Source: Aquisphaera insulae (GTDB lineage Bacteria; Planctomycetota; Planctomycetia; Isosphaerales; Isosphaeraceae). Taken from it: a stretch of 41,366 nt of DNA. Under the pieces are notes generated by a model that was given only the letters and a program-made list of their open reading frames with translations, was not told where the DNA came from and did not search any database. Numbering within the stretch: the first letter of the stretch is position 1; the number at the start of each line of letters is the position of its first letter. Positions 16,221 through 24,168 of the stretch are shown here, one piece after another. The translations under genes and the position numbers were made by a program. Where the stretch lies: the NCBI RefSeq assembly GCF_011064615.1, contig NZ_JAALJH010000082.1, positions 1 to 41,366 on the forward strand. The letters run 5' to 3'.

Positions 16221-17255
16221 ATGCGATACCGATTGCTCGGGAAGTCCGGCCTGCGGGTCTCGGAGCTCTGCCTGGGGACCATGACCTTCGGCGAGGACTG
16301 GGGATGGGGCTCGTCGAAGGACGAGAGCCGCCGCGTGCTGGACGCCTTCCTCGAGGCCGGCGGCAACTTCATCGACACGGCGAACCTGTACACCGGCGGC
16401 ACCAGCGAGTCGCTCCTGGGCGAGTTCCTGGAGAACGACCGCGACCGCGTGGTCCTGGCGACGAAGTACACCAACGCCATGCCCGGCACCGACCCGAACG
16501 CCGGGGGCAATCAGCGCAAGAGCATGATGCGTTCGGTCGAGGCCAGCCTGAAGCGGCTGAAGACCGACTACATCGACCTCTACTGGTTGCACATCTGGGA
16601 CCGGATGACGCCGCTCGAGGAGGTGATGCGGGGCTTCGACGACCTCGTGAGCCAGGGCAAGATCCTCCACGCGGGGGTCTCCGACATGGCGGCCTGGGCG
16701 GTCGCCCGGGCGAATACCATGGCGGAGCTTCGCGGCTGGACGCCGTTCGTCGGCCTCCAGGTCGAATACAGCCTCGTCGAGCGGACGGTCGAGCGCGAGC
16801 TCTTGCCGATGGCCGAGGCCCTCGGGCTGGGCGTGACCGCGTGGTCGCCGCTGGCCGGCGGCATCCTGACCGGCAAGTACGCCGCGGGCAAGGCGGAGGC
16901 CGATGCGCGGATGAATTCCGACATGATGAAGCGATTCGCCCGGTCGAGCGAGCAGGTGGAGGCCATCGTCGCCGAGGTCCTCTCGATCTCGAAGGCGGTC
17001 GGCCGATCCCCGGCCCAGGTCGCCCTGGCGTGGTTGCGTCAGCGGCCCGTCCCGGTGATCCCGATCGTCGGGGCGAGGAAGCTGGACCAGTTCATGGACA
17101 ACCTGGCCTGCCTCGACCTCAGGCTCGACGCCTCGCAGCTCGATCGCCTCGACGCGGCGAGCCGAGTCCCGCTGGGGTTCCCGCACGATTTCCACGCGAA
17201 CGAGATGGTCAACGGCTTCATTTATGGCGGGCTGCGGGACCGGATCGACGCGTGA
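16221..17255 (+). CDS. Aldo/keto reductase
   Basis: A 344-residue TIM-barrel NADPH-dependent oxidoreductase. It opens with MRYRLLGKSGLRVSELCLGTMTFG, typical of the YajO/Tas/IolS-like AKR group. The catalytic tetrad is visible as D52, Y57 (IDTANLYTGG), K82 (LATKYT) and H124 (LYWLHIWD). The cofactor-binding end appears as IPIVGARKLDQFMDNL. Substrates are probably small aldehydes or ketones, possibly sugar-derived. The ATG at 16221 has GGAG seven bases upstream. The gene follows marR by 37 bp, suggesting induction by the electrophile that marR senses, similar to stress-responsive AKRs (inference). Confidence 0.9.
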   Translation: MRYRLLGKSGLRVSELCLGTMTFGEDWGWGSSKDESRRVLDAFLEAGGNFIDTANLYTGGTSESLLGEFLENDRDRVVLATKYTNAMPGTDPNAGGNQRKSMMRSVEASLKRLKTDYIDLYWLHIWDRMTPLEEVMRGFDDLVSQGKILHAGVSDMAAWAVARANTMAELRGWTPFVGLQVEYSLVERTVERELLPMAEALGLGVTAWSPLAGGILTGKYAAGKAEADARMNSDMMKRFARSSEQVEAIVAEVLSISKAVGRSPAQVALAWLRQRPVPVIPIVGARKLDQFMDNLACLDLRLDASQLDRLDAASRVPLGFPHDFHANEMVNGFIYGGLRDRIDA

Positions 17256-17446
17256 AGTTCGGGCCGTTCGGGAAATCGGCGGCACGGGCAAGCCGGCACT
17301 GTCGCTCTCCTGGGGGGGGCCTCGGCGCCGGCCACGTCCTTGTTGCCGTTCCGATGTTCAGTCGTCGACAAACGCGCCGCGGCCCGTTAGCCTTTGGGGG
17401 TTCACCTCGCGATCTCGGCACGAGAATCCTTCATCCGGGAGAGAAG

Positions 17447-18547
17447 ATGATGATGCTGAGAGCCATGCGCTCCGCCGCGGCGGCGTTCGTTGTCCTGGGG
17501 ACCTGCGCGGGGGCCGGCCTTGCCGGCGACCTGACCGAAGGTCTCAAGTCCGGCACGCCGGACCTGAAGTCGGCCGGCGCGCTGGCGTTCGGGCCGGACG
17601 GGGTGCTCTTCGTGGCCGATCAGGCCGGCGGGGCGATCTTCGCGATCGACGCCGGGGATCGCGGCCAGGCGCCGTCGCAGGCCCCCGCCGCGGTCCACGT
17701 CGAGGGGATCGACGCCAGGATTGCCGGCATGCTCGGCACCACGGCCGACCAGATCCTGATCCGCGACGTGGCCGTCAACCCGGCCTCGGGCAAGGTCTAT
17801 GTCTCGGTCGCCCGCGGTCGCGGCCCGGACGCGGCCGGCGTGATCGTCCGCGTGGGGGCCGACGGCGAGATCCAGGAGCTGCCGCTGAAGGGCGTGAAGT
17901 TCGCCAGGGCGGAGATCTCCGGCCTCGCCACCGGCCGCGGCCGGCAGGACTCGATCACGGACCTCGCCTACCTGGACGGCCGCGTCTTCGTCGCGGGGCT
18001 GTCCAACGAGGAGTTCTCCTCGAACCTCCGCGCCATCCCCTTCCCGTTCGCCGGGGCGGGCGAGCAGGGGGCGCACATCGAGATCTACCACGGCTCCCAC
18101 GGCCGTTTCGAGACGACCTCGCCGGTCCGGACCTTCATCCCGTACGACATCGACGGCAAGCGATATGTCCTGGCGGCCTACACGTGCACCCCGCTGGTCA
18201 AGTTCCCCGTCTCCGACCTCCGGCCCGGCGCCCGGGTCAAGGGGACGACCATCGCGGAGCTGGGCAACCACAACAAGCCGCTGGACATGATCGTCTACCA
18301 GAAGGATGGCCGCGACTTCATCCTGATGGCCAACAGCAGCCGGGGCGTCATGAAGATCCCGGCCGACCGCGCCGGGACCCAGGAGGGGATCATCCGCCGC
18401 GTCAGCGACAGGGCCGGCCTGCCGTATGAGACCGTCGACGGGCTGAAGGGGATCGAGCAGCTCGACAAGCTCGGCAAGGAGAGCGCCGTGGTCCTCGCCC
18501 GCGGCGAGAACGGCCGGCTCGACCTGAAGACGATCGCGCTCCCCTGA
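17447..18547 (+). CDS. Secreted propeller-like protein, about 366 aa
   Basis: A signal peptide spans about residues 1-27 (hydrophobic AAAAFVVLGTCAGAGLAG). The body has repeated strands of the SMP-30/NHL-like type: ALAFGPDGVLFVADQAGGAIFAID, DVAVNPASGKVYVSVARG, ITDLAYLDGRVFVAGLSNEEFSSNLRAIPFPF. I therefore expect a six-bladed propeller in the periplasm or outside. The later part (IEIYHGSHGRFETTSPVRTFIPYDIDGKRYVLAAYTCTPLVKF) is distinctive and contains several His residues and one Cys. No catalytic motif is clear. Three ATGs in a row begin the frame, and the first follows GGGAG at five bases. The next gene on this strand starts 48 bp later, so the two are probably cotranscribed. Confidence 0.75.
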   Translation: MMMLRAMRSAAAAFVVLGTCAGAGLAGDLTEGLKSGTPDLKSAGALAFGPDGVLFVADQAGGAIFAIDAGDRGQAPSQAPAAVHVEGIDARIAGMLGTTADQILIRDVAVNPASGKVYVSVARGRGPDAAGVIVRVGADGEIQELPLKGVKFARAEISGLATGRGRQDSITDLAYLDGRVFVAGLSNEEFSSNLRAIPFPFAGAGEQGAHIEIYHGSHGRFETTSPVRTFIPYDIDGKRYVLAAYTCTPLVKFPVSDLRPGARVKGTTIAELGNHNKPLDMIVYQKDGRDFILMANSSRGVMKIPADRAGTQEGIIRRVSDRAGLPYETVDGLKGIEQLDKLGKESAVVLARGENGRLDLKTIALP

Positions 18548-18595
18548 GCGATCGATCGGGCGAATTCGATCGACGCCCCCCGGAGAGTCCTCCTC

Positions 18596-19813
18596 GTGGC
18601 AACCTGCCCGGCCAGCGGCCTTCTCCTGTGGATCTTACCGGCGGCGCTGGCCCTGACCGCGTCGCCGGCCCCGTCGTCCGCCGAGGAGGGCCCGTCGGTC
18701 GTGCTTCGTCGCGAGGGGGACGAGGCCTCGGTGGAGGTCCGTGGCCTGGACCTCGCGGACCTTCGCCGCCTGGCGGCGGTCGACTGGGACGCTCGCCGCT
18801 GGTCGTCGCTGCTGGCGATCATCGTGGCGGCCCGGGGCCAGGCCGCCCGGCCCGATCCGCCCCCGGTGCTCGGCACGTACCGGGTCGAGGGCGGCGTCCT
18901 GCGATTCCGGCCTCGCTTCCCGTTCGTCCCCGGCCTCCGCTATCGCGCGGCCTTCCATCCCGGCCGGCTTCCCGGTCGCGTCGAGGCAGCCCCGGCGACC
19001 CGGTCCGTCGCCGAGCCTCCGCCGGTCACGGCCGAGTTCGCGCTGCCGGAGCCCGCGCCCGTCGCCCCCACGGTCGTCCGGCAGGTCTATCCGAGCCGTT
19101 CGACGCTGCCCGAGAACCAGCTCCGGTTCTATCTGCACTTCAGCGCCCCGATGAGGCAGGGGAACGTGTACGACTTCATTCATCTCCTCGACTCGACCGG
19201 CAGGGAGATCGACGGTGCCTTCCTGAGGCTGGATGAGGAGCTCTGGGACCGCGACGGCCTCCGCCTGACCCTGCTCATCGACCCCGGCCGGATCAAGCGC
19301 GAGGTCGGGCCCCGCGAGGGATTCGGCCCCGTCCTGGAGGCCGGCAAGGACTACACACTCCGCATCGACGCCCGCTGGCCCGACGCCCGGGGCCGCCCGC
19401 TGAAGGAGGCTTATCGCAAGGCGTTCCGCACGACGGCCGCGGATGACGCCTGCCCCGACGTCGCGGCCTGGCGGATCGGCCCCCCGGCGGCTTCGTCCGT
19501 CGCCCCGCTGGTCGTCGATTCGCCGGAGCCGCTGGACCACGCCCTCTTCGCCCGACTCGTCCGCGTCCAGGACGCCGACGGCCGCGACGTGCCCGGCCGT
19601 GCCGACGTGTCCGCGGAGGAGACCCGGTGGTCCTTCGTCCCCGAGCGTCCCTGGCGGCCGGGCCGGTATCGGCTCATCGTCGACACGGCCCTCGAGGACC
19701 TCGCCGGCAACAACCTCCGCCGCCCCTTCGAACTCGACGTCTTCGAGCCCGTCAGCCGCCGCATCGAGTCCCGCGTCGTCGAGCGTCCCTTCGAGATCCG
19801 GCCGGGATCGTGA
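18596..19813 (+). CDS. Secreted Ig-like-domain protein, 405 aa
   Basis: The GTG start at 18596 has GGAG about ten bases upstream and leads directly into a signal peptide (LLLWILPAALALTASPAPSSA, cleavage near residue 29). No ATG alternative preserves the signal. Two beta-rich regions of the 'SbsA Ig-like' type appear: VYPSRSTLPENQLRFYLHFSAPMRQGNVYDFI (about 164-195), and SVAPLVVDSPEPLDHALFARLV through RPWRPGRYRLIVDTALEDLAGNNLRRPFELDVF (about 298-390). The phrase YRLIVDTALEDLAGNNL is the usual end strand of such domains. An exported structural or adhesion role is likely. The upstream partner is the propeller-like protein 48 bp away. The gene converges on the CxxCH protein gene with a 36-bp gap. 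Confidence 0.75.
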   Translation: MATCPASGLLLWILPAALALTASPAPSSAEEGPSVVLRREGDEASVEVRGLDLADLRRLAAVDWDARRWSSLLAIIVAARGQAARPDPPPVLGTYRVEGGVLRFRPRFPFVPGLRYRAAFHPGRLPGRVEAAPATRSVAEPPPVTAEFALPEPAPVAPTVVRQVYPSRSTLPENQLRFYLHFSAPMRQGNVYDFIHLLDSTGREIDGAFLRLDEELWDRDGLRLTLLIDPGRIKREVGPREGFGPVLEAGKDYTLRIDARWPDARGRPLKEAYRKAFRTTAADDACPDVAAWRIGPPAASSVAPLVVDSPEPLDHALFARLVRVQDADGRDVPGRADVSAEETRWSFVPERPWRPGRYRLIVDTALEDLAGNNLRRPFELDVFEPVSRRIESRVVERPFEIRPGS

Positions 19814-19849
19814 CGGCTGGCGCCGTCGGCTGCGATCGCGCACCGGGGC

Positions 19850-20797
19850 TCACGGTCTCCTCGCCGCCTCCCTCGATGCGAGGAGTGCCTGGAGTGCCCA
19901 GCCCGTGGTCGAGAGTCGTTCGGCGTAGCTCTCGCCGTCCGGCGGGCGGGTCGTCTCGGGCCAGCTCCCGTCGGGGCGCTGGGTCGCGATGAGGAAATTG
20001 CGGCCGCGACGAATCCGATTCGAGCGGTCGGGGAAATCCTCGGATCCGGCCAGGGCGATCAGGACGACCGCCGTGTCGAACGGCTCGGCCGGCGCGTTCG
20101 GAAACGGGCCCCAGCCGCCGCCGGCGGCCTCGCTCTTGAGGATCAGCTCGAGGCAACGCCGGCGCTGAGCGAGCGCCTCGGGATCGCCGGCACGCTCCAG
20201 GCCGATCCGCACGGCGGCGGCATCGAGGACGTTCCGCGCGTCGGCCCGTCGGAGCCAGCGTCCGGCCCGGTCGATGGGGGCGGCGAAACGCGTCGCGTCG
20301 GCCGCGAGCAGGGAGCGTCGGGCCACGGCGGTGGCCAGGGCCGTCCCGTAGGTGGCCGGCGACCCGACGGTCGCCTCGGCGTCCACCCGCCACGATCCAT
20401 CCCCGCCCTGATCGGCCGCGACCTGGCCGGCGGCGTGGACCAGCGCCCCCCGGTCCTTCGACCGCCGTGCGTCGATCGCGTCGGCGAGGGCCGCCGCGAA
20501 CTCGATTCGCGCGAGCACCCTGTCGTTGAACGGCCCGTCGCCGCCGTTGCGGTCCCAGCCCTCCGGATGCTCGAGCCATCGGACCGTCCCTGCGGTCGCC
20601 TCGTCCGGGACCGGGTCGCCGAGCCGGGCCGCCTGCAGGAGGCCCCGGGCGGCGTCGCCGTTGTTGTGGCAGGAGAAGCAACGATTCTCGGCCGGCCACC
20701 GCGGGACCTCCCGGGCGAGGTAGGCGATCGCGCGGGCCTCCGGCGTGCCTTCGTCCCCGTACCCGCAGAGACAAACCAGGATCGCGATTACCGTCAT
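19850..20797 (-). CDS. Prenyltransferase/squalene-cyclase-fold protein with CxxCH motif
   Basis: The product of about 315 residues contains two QW-type elements of the alpha/alpha-barrel terpenoid fold: DQGGDGSWRVDAEATVGSPATYGTALATAV and a C-terminal TQRPDGSWPETTRPPDGESYAERLSTTGWALQALL. Near the N-terminus the sequence NRCFSCHNN gives a c-type haem attachment motif (C40-x-x-C43-H44). A hydrophobic start (MTVIAILVCLCG) suggests export, which c-type haem ligation requires. The DXDD motif of true squalene-hopene cyclases is not evident, so hopanoid synthesis is unlikely. The start is uncertain: ATG at 20797, or an in-frame TTG at 20818 that would add MRRTGS and give a better signal peptide. No Shine-Dalgarno is visible for either. 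Confidence 0.75.
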   Translation of the reverse strand: MTVIAILVCLCGYGDEGTPEARAIAYLAREVPRWPAENRCFSCHNNGDAARGLLQAARLGDPVPDEATAGTVRWLEHPEGWDRNGGDGPFNDRVLARIEFAAALADAIDARRSKDRGALVHAAGQVAADQGGDGSWRVDAEATVGSPATYGTALATAVARRSLLAADATRFAAPIDRAGRWLRRADARNVLDAAAVRIGLERAGDPEALAQRRRCLELILKSEAAGGGWGPFPNAPAEPFDTAVVLIALAGSEDFPDRSNRIRRGRNFLIATQRPDGSWPETTRPPDGESYAERLSTTGWALQALLASREAARRP

Positions 20798-20917
20798 CGA
20801 GCCGGTCCGCCGCAAGGTGTCGGGATTCAGCCGCGTGCCATCGCCTGATTGTCGTCCGCCGGTCAGGGAGTGTCGAGCGTCGTCGGGCGGTAGAATCGAG
20901 CGATCGAAGGAGCCGCC

Positions 20918-21526
20918 ATGTCCACGGCCGAGAATCGAGAGCTGACGCCACGGGAATACCTCGCCCTCGAACGGGCCGCCGAGATCCGGCACGAGTTCTA
21001 TCGGGGCGGGTTGCGGGCGATGAGCGGGGCGACCCGGTCTCACAATCTCATCGTGACCAATCTCGTGACCGCTTTCGGAAATCGCCTTCGGGGCCGGCCG
21101 TGCGAGACGTACTCGAACGTCATGCGAGTCTTCGTCGAGCCGACGGGACTGTATACCTACCCGGACATCGTCGTGACCTGCGGCGGCCCGCGATTCCAGG
21201 ACGGGGTCCACGATACGCTCCTCAATCCGTCGCTGATCGTGGAGGTGCTCTCGGACTCGACCGAGTCCCACGATCGCGGATTCAAGACGATCCAGTATCG
21301 GCGGCTGGAGTCGCTGCGGACCTATGTGCTCATCTCGCAGAAGTCGATGCTGGTCGAGTGGCATACCCGGGTCGGGGCGGACCTCTGGGCGATTCGCGTC
21401 GCCATCGGCGCGGACGGTGTGCTCGACCTGGGCGACGCGCTGGCCGTCCCCGTGTCGATCCCGCTGGCGGAGATCTACGACCGGGTGGAATTCGCGCCCG
21501 TGCCGTCGGACGGCTGCCGCATCTGA
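20918..21526 (+). CDS. Uma2-family (DUF820) restriction-nuclease-fold protein
   Basis: A 202-residue PD-(D/E)xK-fold protein. It opens with LTPREYLALERAAEIRHEFYRGGLRAMSGATRSHNLIVTNL, the standard Uma2 start including the conserved HN pair. The metal-site residues appear as D83 (YPDIVV) and E109-x-L (LIVEVLSDST), followed by the RGFKTIQYRRLESLRTYVLIS helix and strand. A Q-x-Y at 126-128 replaces the usual K-x-x-x-Y region. The family is hugely expanded in Planctomycetes and cyanobacteria, its role is unknown, and DNA cleavage has not been shown for most members. The ATG at 20918 has AAGGAG six bases upstream. The gene stands alone and is divergent from the CxxCH protein gene. Confidence 0.9.
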   Translation: MSTAENRELTPREYLALERAAEIRHEFYRGGLRAMSGATRSHNLIVTNLVTAFGNRLRGRPCETYSNVMRVFVEPTGLYTYPDIVVTCGGPRFQDGVHDTLLNPSLIVEVLSDSTESHDRGFKTIQYRRLESLRTYVLISQKSMLVEWHTRVGADLWAIRVAIGADGVLDLGDALAVPVSIPLAEIYDRVEFAPVPSDGCRI

Positions 21527-22073
21527 TCGCTGGCCCGGGACCCGGACGACCATCGATCGGACCATCGGATCATCGCCGCCCGCAGGATTGGCGTTGACCG
21601 CTCCAGGATTCCCGGCAGAATACGCCCGGTATCGCTGGAGGCCATGAGTCAACCCTCACGGAATGGATGAACCGCGAACGCCGCGGCCGGCATCGCCGTC
21701 GCGGCGAGAAGCACGGGGATTGCCCGCCCGGGCATGCCGCGCTTGCCGTTGTGGAAGGTGGCGTCGAACTGGATTCGACCCCCCCTCGTCGGAAGGTGAG
21801 GATCGAGATCCGCTCCCAATCCCGACGCCGTGTGTTGCTTGCTGTGACACTCGCTCCGACCCAGGGTCGCGCCGCGGCGTGGCCCTCAGGCATCCGGATC
21901 GCACCGGAGGATGCCGGAAGTCATCGACGCGTGGATTCCCCGAAGCACGCCGGCATGGGATGGCGACGAGCGACGTAAGTCATCTGCCAGCGATCTCGGG
22001 TATCCCGCCCGGGTCACGAGGGAGACGCCGCCGGAAAGCGGCGGATCCGGTGCCTCATCAGGGACGATGGACG
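21527..22073. other. Intergenic region with a possible coding relic
   Basis: No gene is supported. A minus-strand frame ending near 21652 reads QFDATFHNGKRGMPG followed by AIPVLLAATAMPAAAFAVHP, a membrane-like tail. It has a stop codon shortly upstream and no start. It could be the last trace of a degraded gene, but I cannot assign it. Confidence 0.4.
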
Positions 22074-22763
22074 ATGGGAATCGATTCGATGTTCAGAAGC
22101 AGAGACGGGGTGCCGATTCGGGCGTTCGATCGCGAGCCGTGGCTCGACGTCTCGTCGCCGCGGAGCCGATCTCGAGCCCACCGCATCGCGGTGTTGGTCG
22201 CGGCCGCGGCGGCACTGGGGGGATGGCTCGCCCCCGGTCGGGCGAACGCGGGTTCCATGAAGCTGGGGCCGACGGCGCGCACGGCCGCCATGTTCGAGCG
22301 GCTCGAGCGGCAGAACGTCGGCGTCTACGAGCGGATGGTCCAGATGCGCGATGCCAATCCGGCCGCGTTCGACCGGAACCACCCGTTCTACGGGGCCCTG
22401 CTCACGAGCCCGACGGACTTCGCCTACTGGCTGAACCGGTGGCAATCGCATCACCAGCGATTCGAGCACTTCCACCCCCTGGCCTGGCGGGTGATCGCGG
22501 GCGAGGCCTATGCCGGCGGCCCGCCGACCTCGGCCGTCACCACCCCGGAGGTCCCGCCCACGACCTCGCCGCTGATCCCGCCGGCGGGCCAGGGCCTTGA
22601 CCCGACGGGCCCCCCCACCACCCCCACGAACCCGAACCCGCCGGCCGGCCCGACGGCCTCGGGCGCGGTCCCCGAGCCGGCCTCCTGCGTGATGCTGGTC
22701 TCGTCCATGGCCGTTGTCGCCGCGGCCATGGCCCGCTCGCGGCGAAAGGCCCGTCCGGAATAG
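22074..22763 (+). CDS. PEP-CTERM-anchored secreted protein, about 229 aa
   Basis: A long N-terminal basic segment (about residues 1-40) leads into a signal sequence (HRIAVLVAAAAALGGWLAPGRANAG). The mature part begins with a helical domain (LGPTARTAAMFERLERQNVGVYERMVQMRD, about residues 65-94). A low-complexity Pro/Thr linker follows. The end is a PEP-CTERM sorting signal: VPEPAS, a hydrophobic helix (CVMLVSSMAVVAAAMA) and a basic tail (RSRRK). PEP-CTERM proteins are processed by an exosortase, in organisms with exopolysaccharide loci (family knowledge). An exosortase must be elsewhere because none is here. The start is uncertain: ATG 22074 is used, ATG 22089 is possible, and the Shine-Dalgarno is weak for both. 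The helical core is not a family I recognise. Confidence 0.75.
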   Translation: MGIDSMFRSRDGVPIRAFDREPWLDVSSPRSRSRAHRIAVLVAAAAALGGWLAPGRANAGSMKLGPTARTAAMFERLERQNVGVYERMVQMRDANPAAFDRNHPFYGALLTSPTDFAYWLNRWQSHHQRFEHFHPLAWRVIAGEAYAGGPPTSAVTTPEVPPTTSPLIPPAGQGLDPTGPPTTPTNPNPPAGPTASGAVPEPASCVMLVSSMAVVAAAMARSRRKARPE

Positions 22764-22918
22764 CCAGCGGCTCGCCAGGTCCCGGTCCCCGGCGCTTTTC
22801 GCCTCCGCGCCGGCGGGACCTCAAATCGTGGTGTAAGCTTGGGTTGCCGATTCGCCGGCCCTCCCTTCGTCGGCGCCCAGCAACCGTACGATTCCACCAC
22901 CTTTGAAGCGAGGCGACC

Positions 22919-23974
22919 ATGCACCCCCGGACGAGGTGGCTTCTCGCGGCCATCGGGTTGACCGCCCTTTGGGGCGGGCCCGCAATGGCTTGTCACGTCT
23001 GCAAGCAGACGCCCTGCGCGATCGCGCCCCAGCCAACTTACGAATGCGTCATCGAGAACGTCCCCGTCACGGTGATGAAGACGAAGACGAAGGTGGACCT
23101 CGTCCCCGTCCGCACCAGGACGATCATGGAGACGAAGCTCGAGACGACGTACGTCGATGAGAAACGGACCATCTGCTGGCCCGCCTTCGAGACGACCTAC
23201 GAGACCCGCACCTACACGGTCTGCCGCCCCGTCTACGAGACCACTCTGGTGGACCAACCGTTCACCGTCTGCCGGCCGGTGAGCACCACCCGCCAGGTGA
23301 CCGAGTGCGTGATGAAGCCGTTCACCGAGCAGGTGATCGTCCCCGTGAAGACGGGCTGCGGGCTCTGCGGCCACCCCGCCGGGGGTTGCACCTGCCGGAC
23401 CGTGGCGAGGACCTGCTACAGGCCCGTCCTGGTCACGCGAGACGTGGTCGAGACCCGGATGGAATCCACCGTCGAGGTCCGCCAGGTCCCGGTCACCACC
23501 TGCCGGCTCGTCCCCGAGACGCGGTTCGAGAAGATCCCCGTCACCGTCCGCAAGATGAAGACGGAGGACATCTACTTCAAGGTCCCAAGGGTCGTCTCGA
23601 AGTCGGTCCCCAAGACGCTCGTCTGGAAGAAGGCGGTGGTCACCTGCGTCGAGGTCCCGGTCACGGTGTACCGGCCGGTGATGAGGATGGTCCCGGTCGT
23701 CCCGTGCGAGGGGGACGAGATCATCGCCAGCCCGCAGTCCGAGGCCCTCGCCCCGGTCGAGTCCGCCCCCCCGCCAGCCGCGGCGGCTCCGCCGCAGCCC
23801 AGCGAGGAGCGGGCGGAGCCGGAGGGGAGCAAGCCCAAGCCGAAGCCCACGCCCAGCCCGGCCGTACCCCCGCCCCCCACGCCGGCCCGCCTGGTCCCGG
23901 GGGCCGCGGCCTCGCACCCCGCGGCCCCGGAGTTCGCTCCGGAGCTCGGCACTCCCCCGGAGCCGGCCGCCTGA
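22919..23974 (+). CDS. YTV-domain planctomycetal surface protein, Cys-rich
   Basis: A signal peptide (residues about 1-24, cleavage after AMA) is followed by CHVCKQTPCAI and then about 240 residues of short repeats. These follow the pattern Y-E-T-x-x-Y-T-V-C-R-P-V-Y-E-T-T and V-x-T-C-R-L-V-P-E-T, the signature of planctomycete YTV proteins. Lys, Arg and Thr alternate with Val, and Cys recurs about once per repeat (for example TVCRPV, TGCGLCGHPAGGCTC), suggesting disulphide cross-linking outside the cell. From about residue 275 a Pro/Ala/Glu/Lys-rich tail (SKPKPKPTPSPAVPPPPTP) may span the wall. A cell-envelope structural role is known for some family members; for this one it is inferred. The ATG has GAGG five bases upstream. 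Product length is 351 residues, shorter than the giant YTV proteins. Confidence 0.85.
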   Translation: MHPRTRWLLAAIGLTALWGGPAMACHVCKQTPCAIAPQPTYECVIENVPVTVMKTKTKVDLVPVRTRTIMETKLETTYVDEKRTICWPAFETTYETRTYTVCRPVYETTLVDQPFTVCRPVSTTRQVTECVMKPFTEQVIVPVKTGCGLCGHPAGGCTCRTVARTCYRPVLVTRDVVETRMESTVEVRQVPVTTCRLVPETRFEKIPVTVRKMKTEDIYFKVPRVVSKSVPKTLVWKKAVVTCVEVPVTVYRPVMRMVPVVPCEGDEIIASPQSEALAPVESAPPPAAAAPPQPSEERAEPEGSKPKPKPTPSPAVPPPPTPARLVPGAAASHPAAPEFAPELGTPPEPAA

Positions 23975-24168
23975 TCGGGCTCCCTCCGCGAGCCCGCCGC
24001 CCCGGCCCCGGCCGCTTCTGTGGTTGACGGCCGCCGCGATTCCTTGAAGACTCATATCCTCGCGCGGGGGGCGATTCCTATCGGGATGGCCTCCCGCTCG
24101 ATTGCGTCCAAGGGAGCGGGCCGGGGGGCCCACCTCCCGGGGCGAGACGAGATGCGCCGAGGAGAACG

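Noticed and set aside
21656..21904. Overlapping short ORFs between the Uma2 and PEP-CTERM genes
   Set aside because: Compositions are skewed in all frames, starts lack ribosome binding sites, and the frame with the most protein-like tail is broken by a stop.
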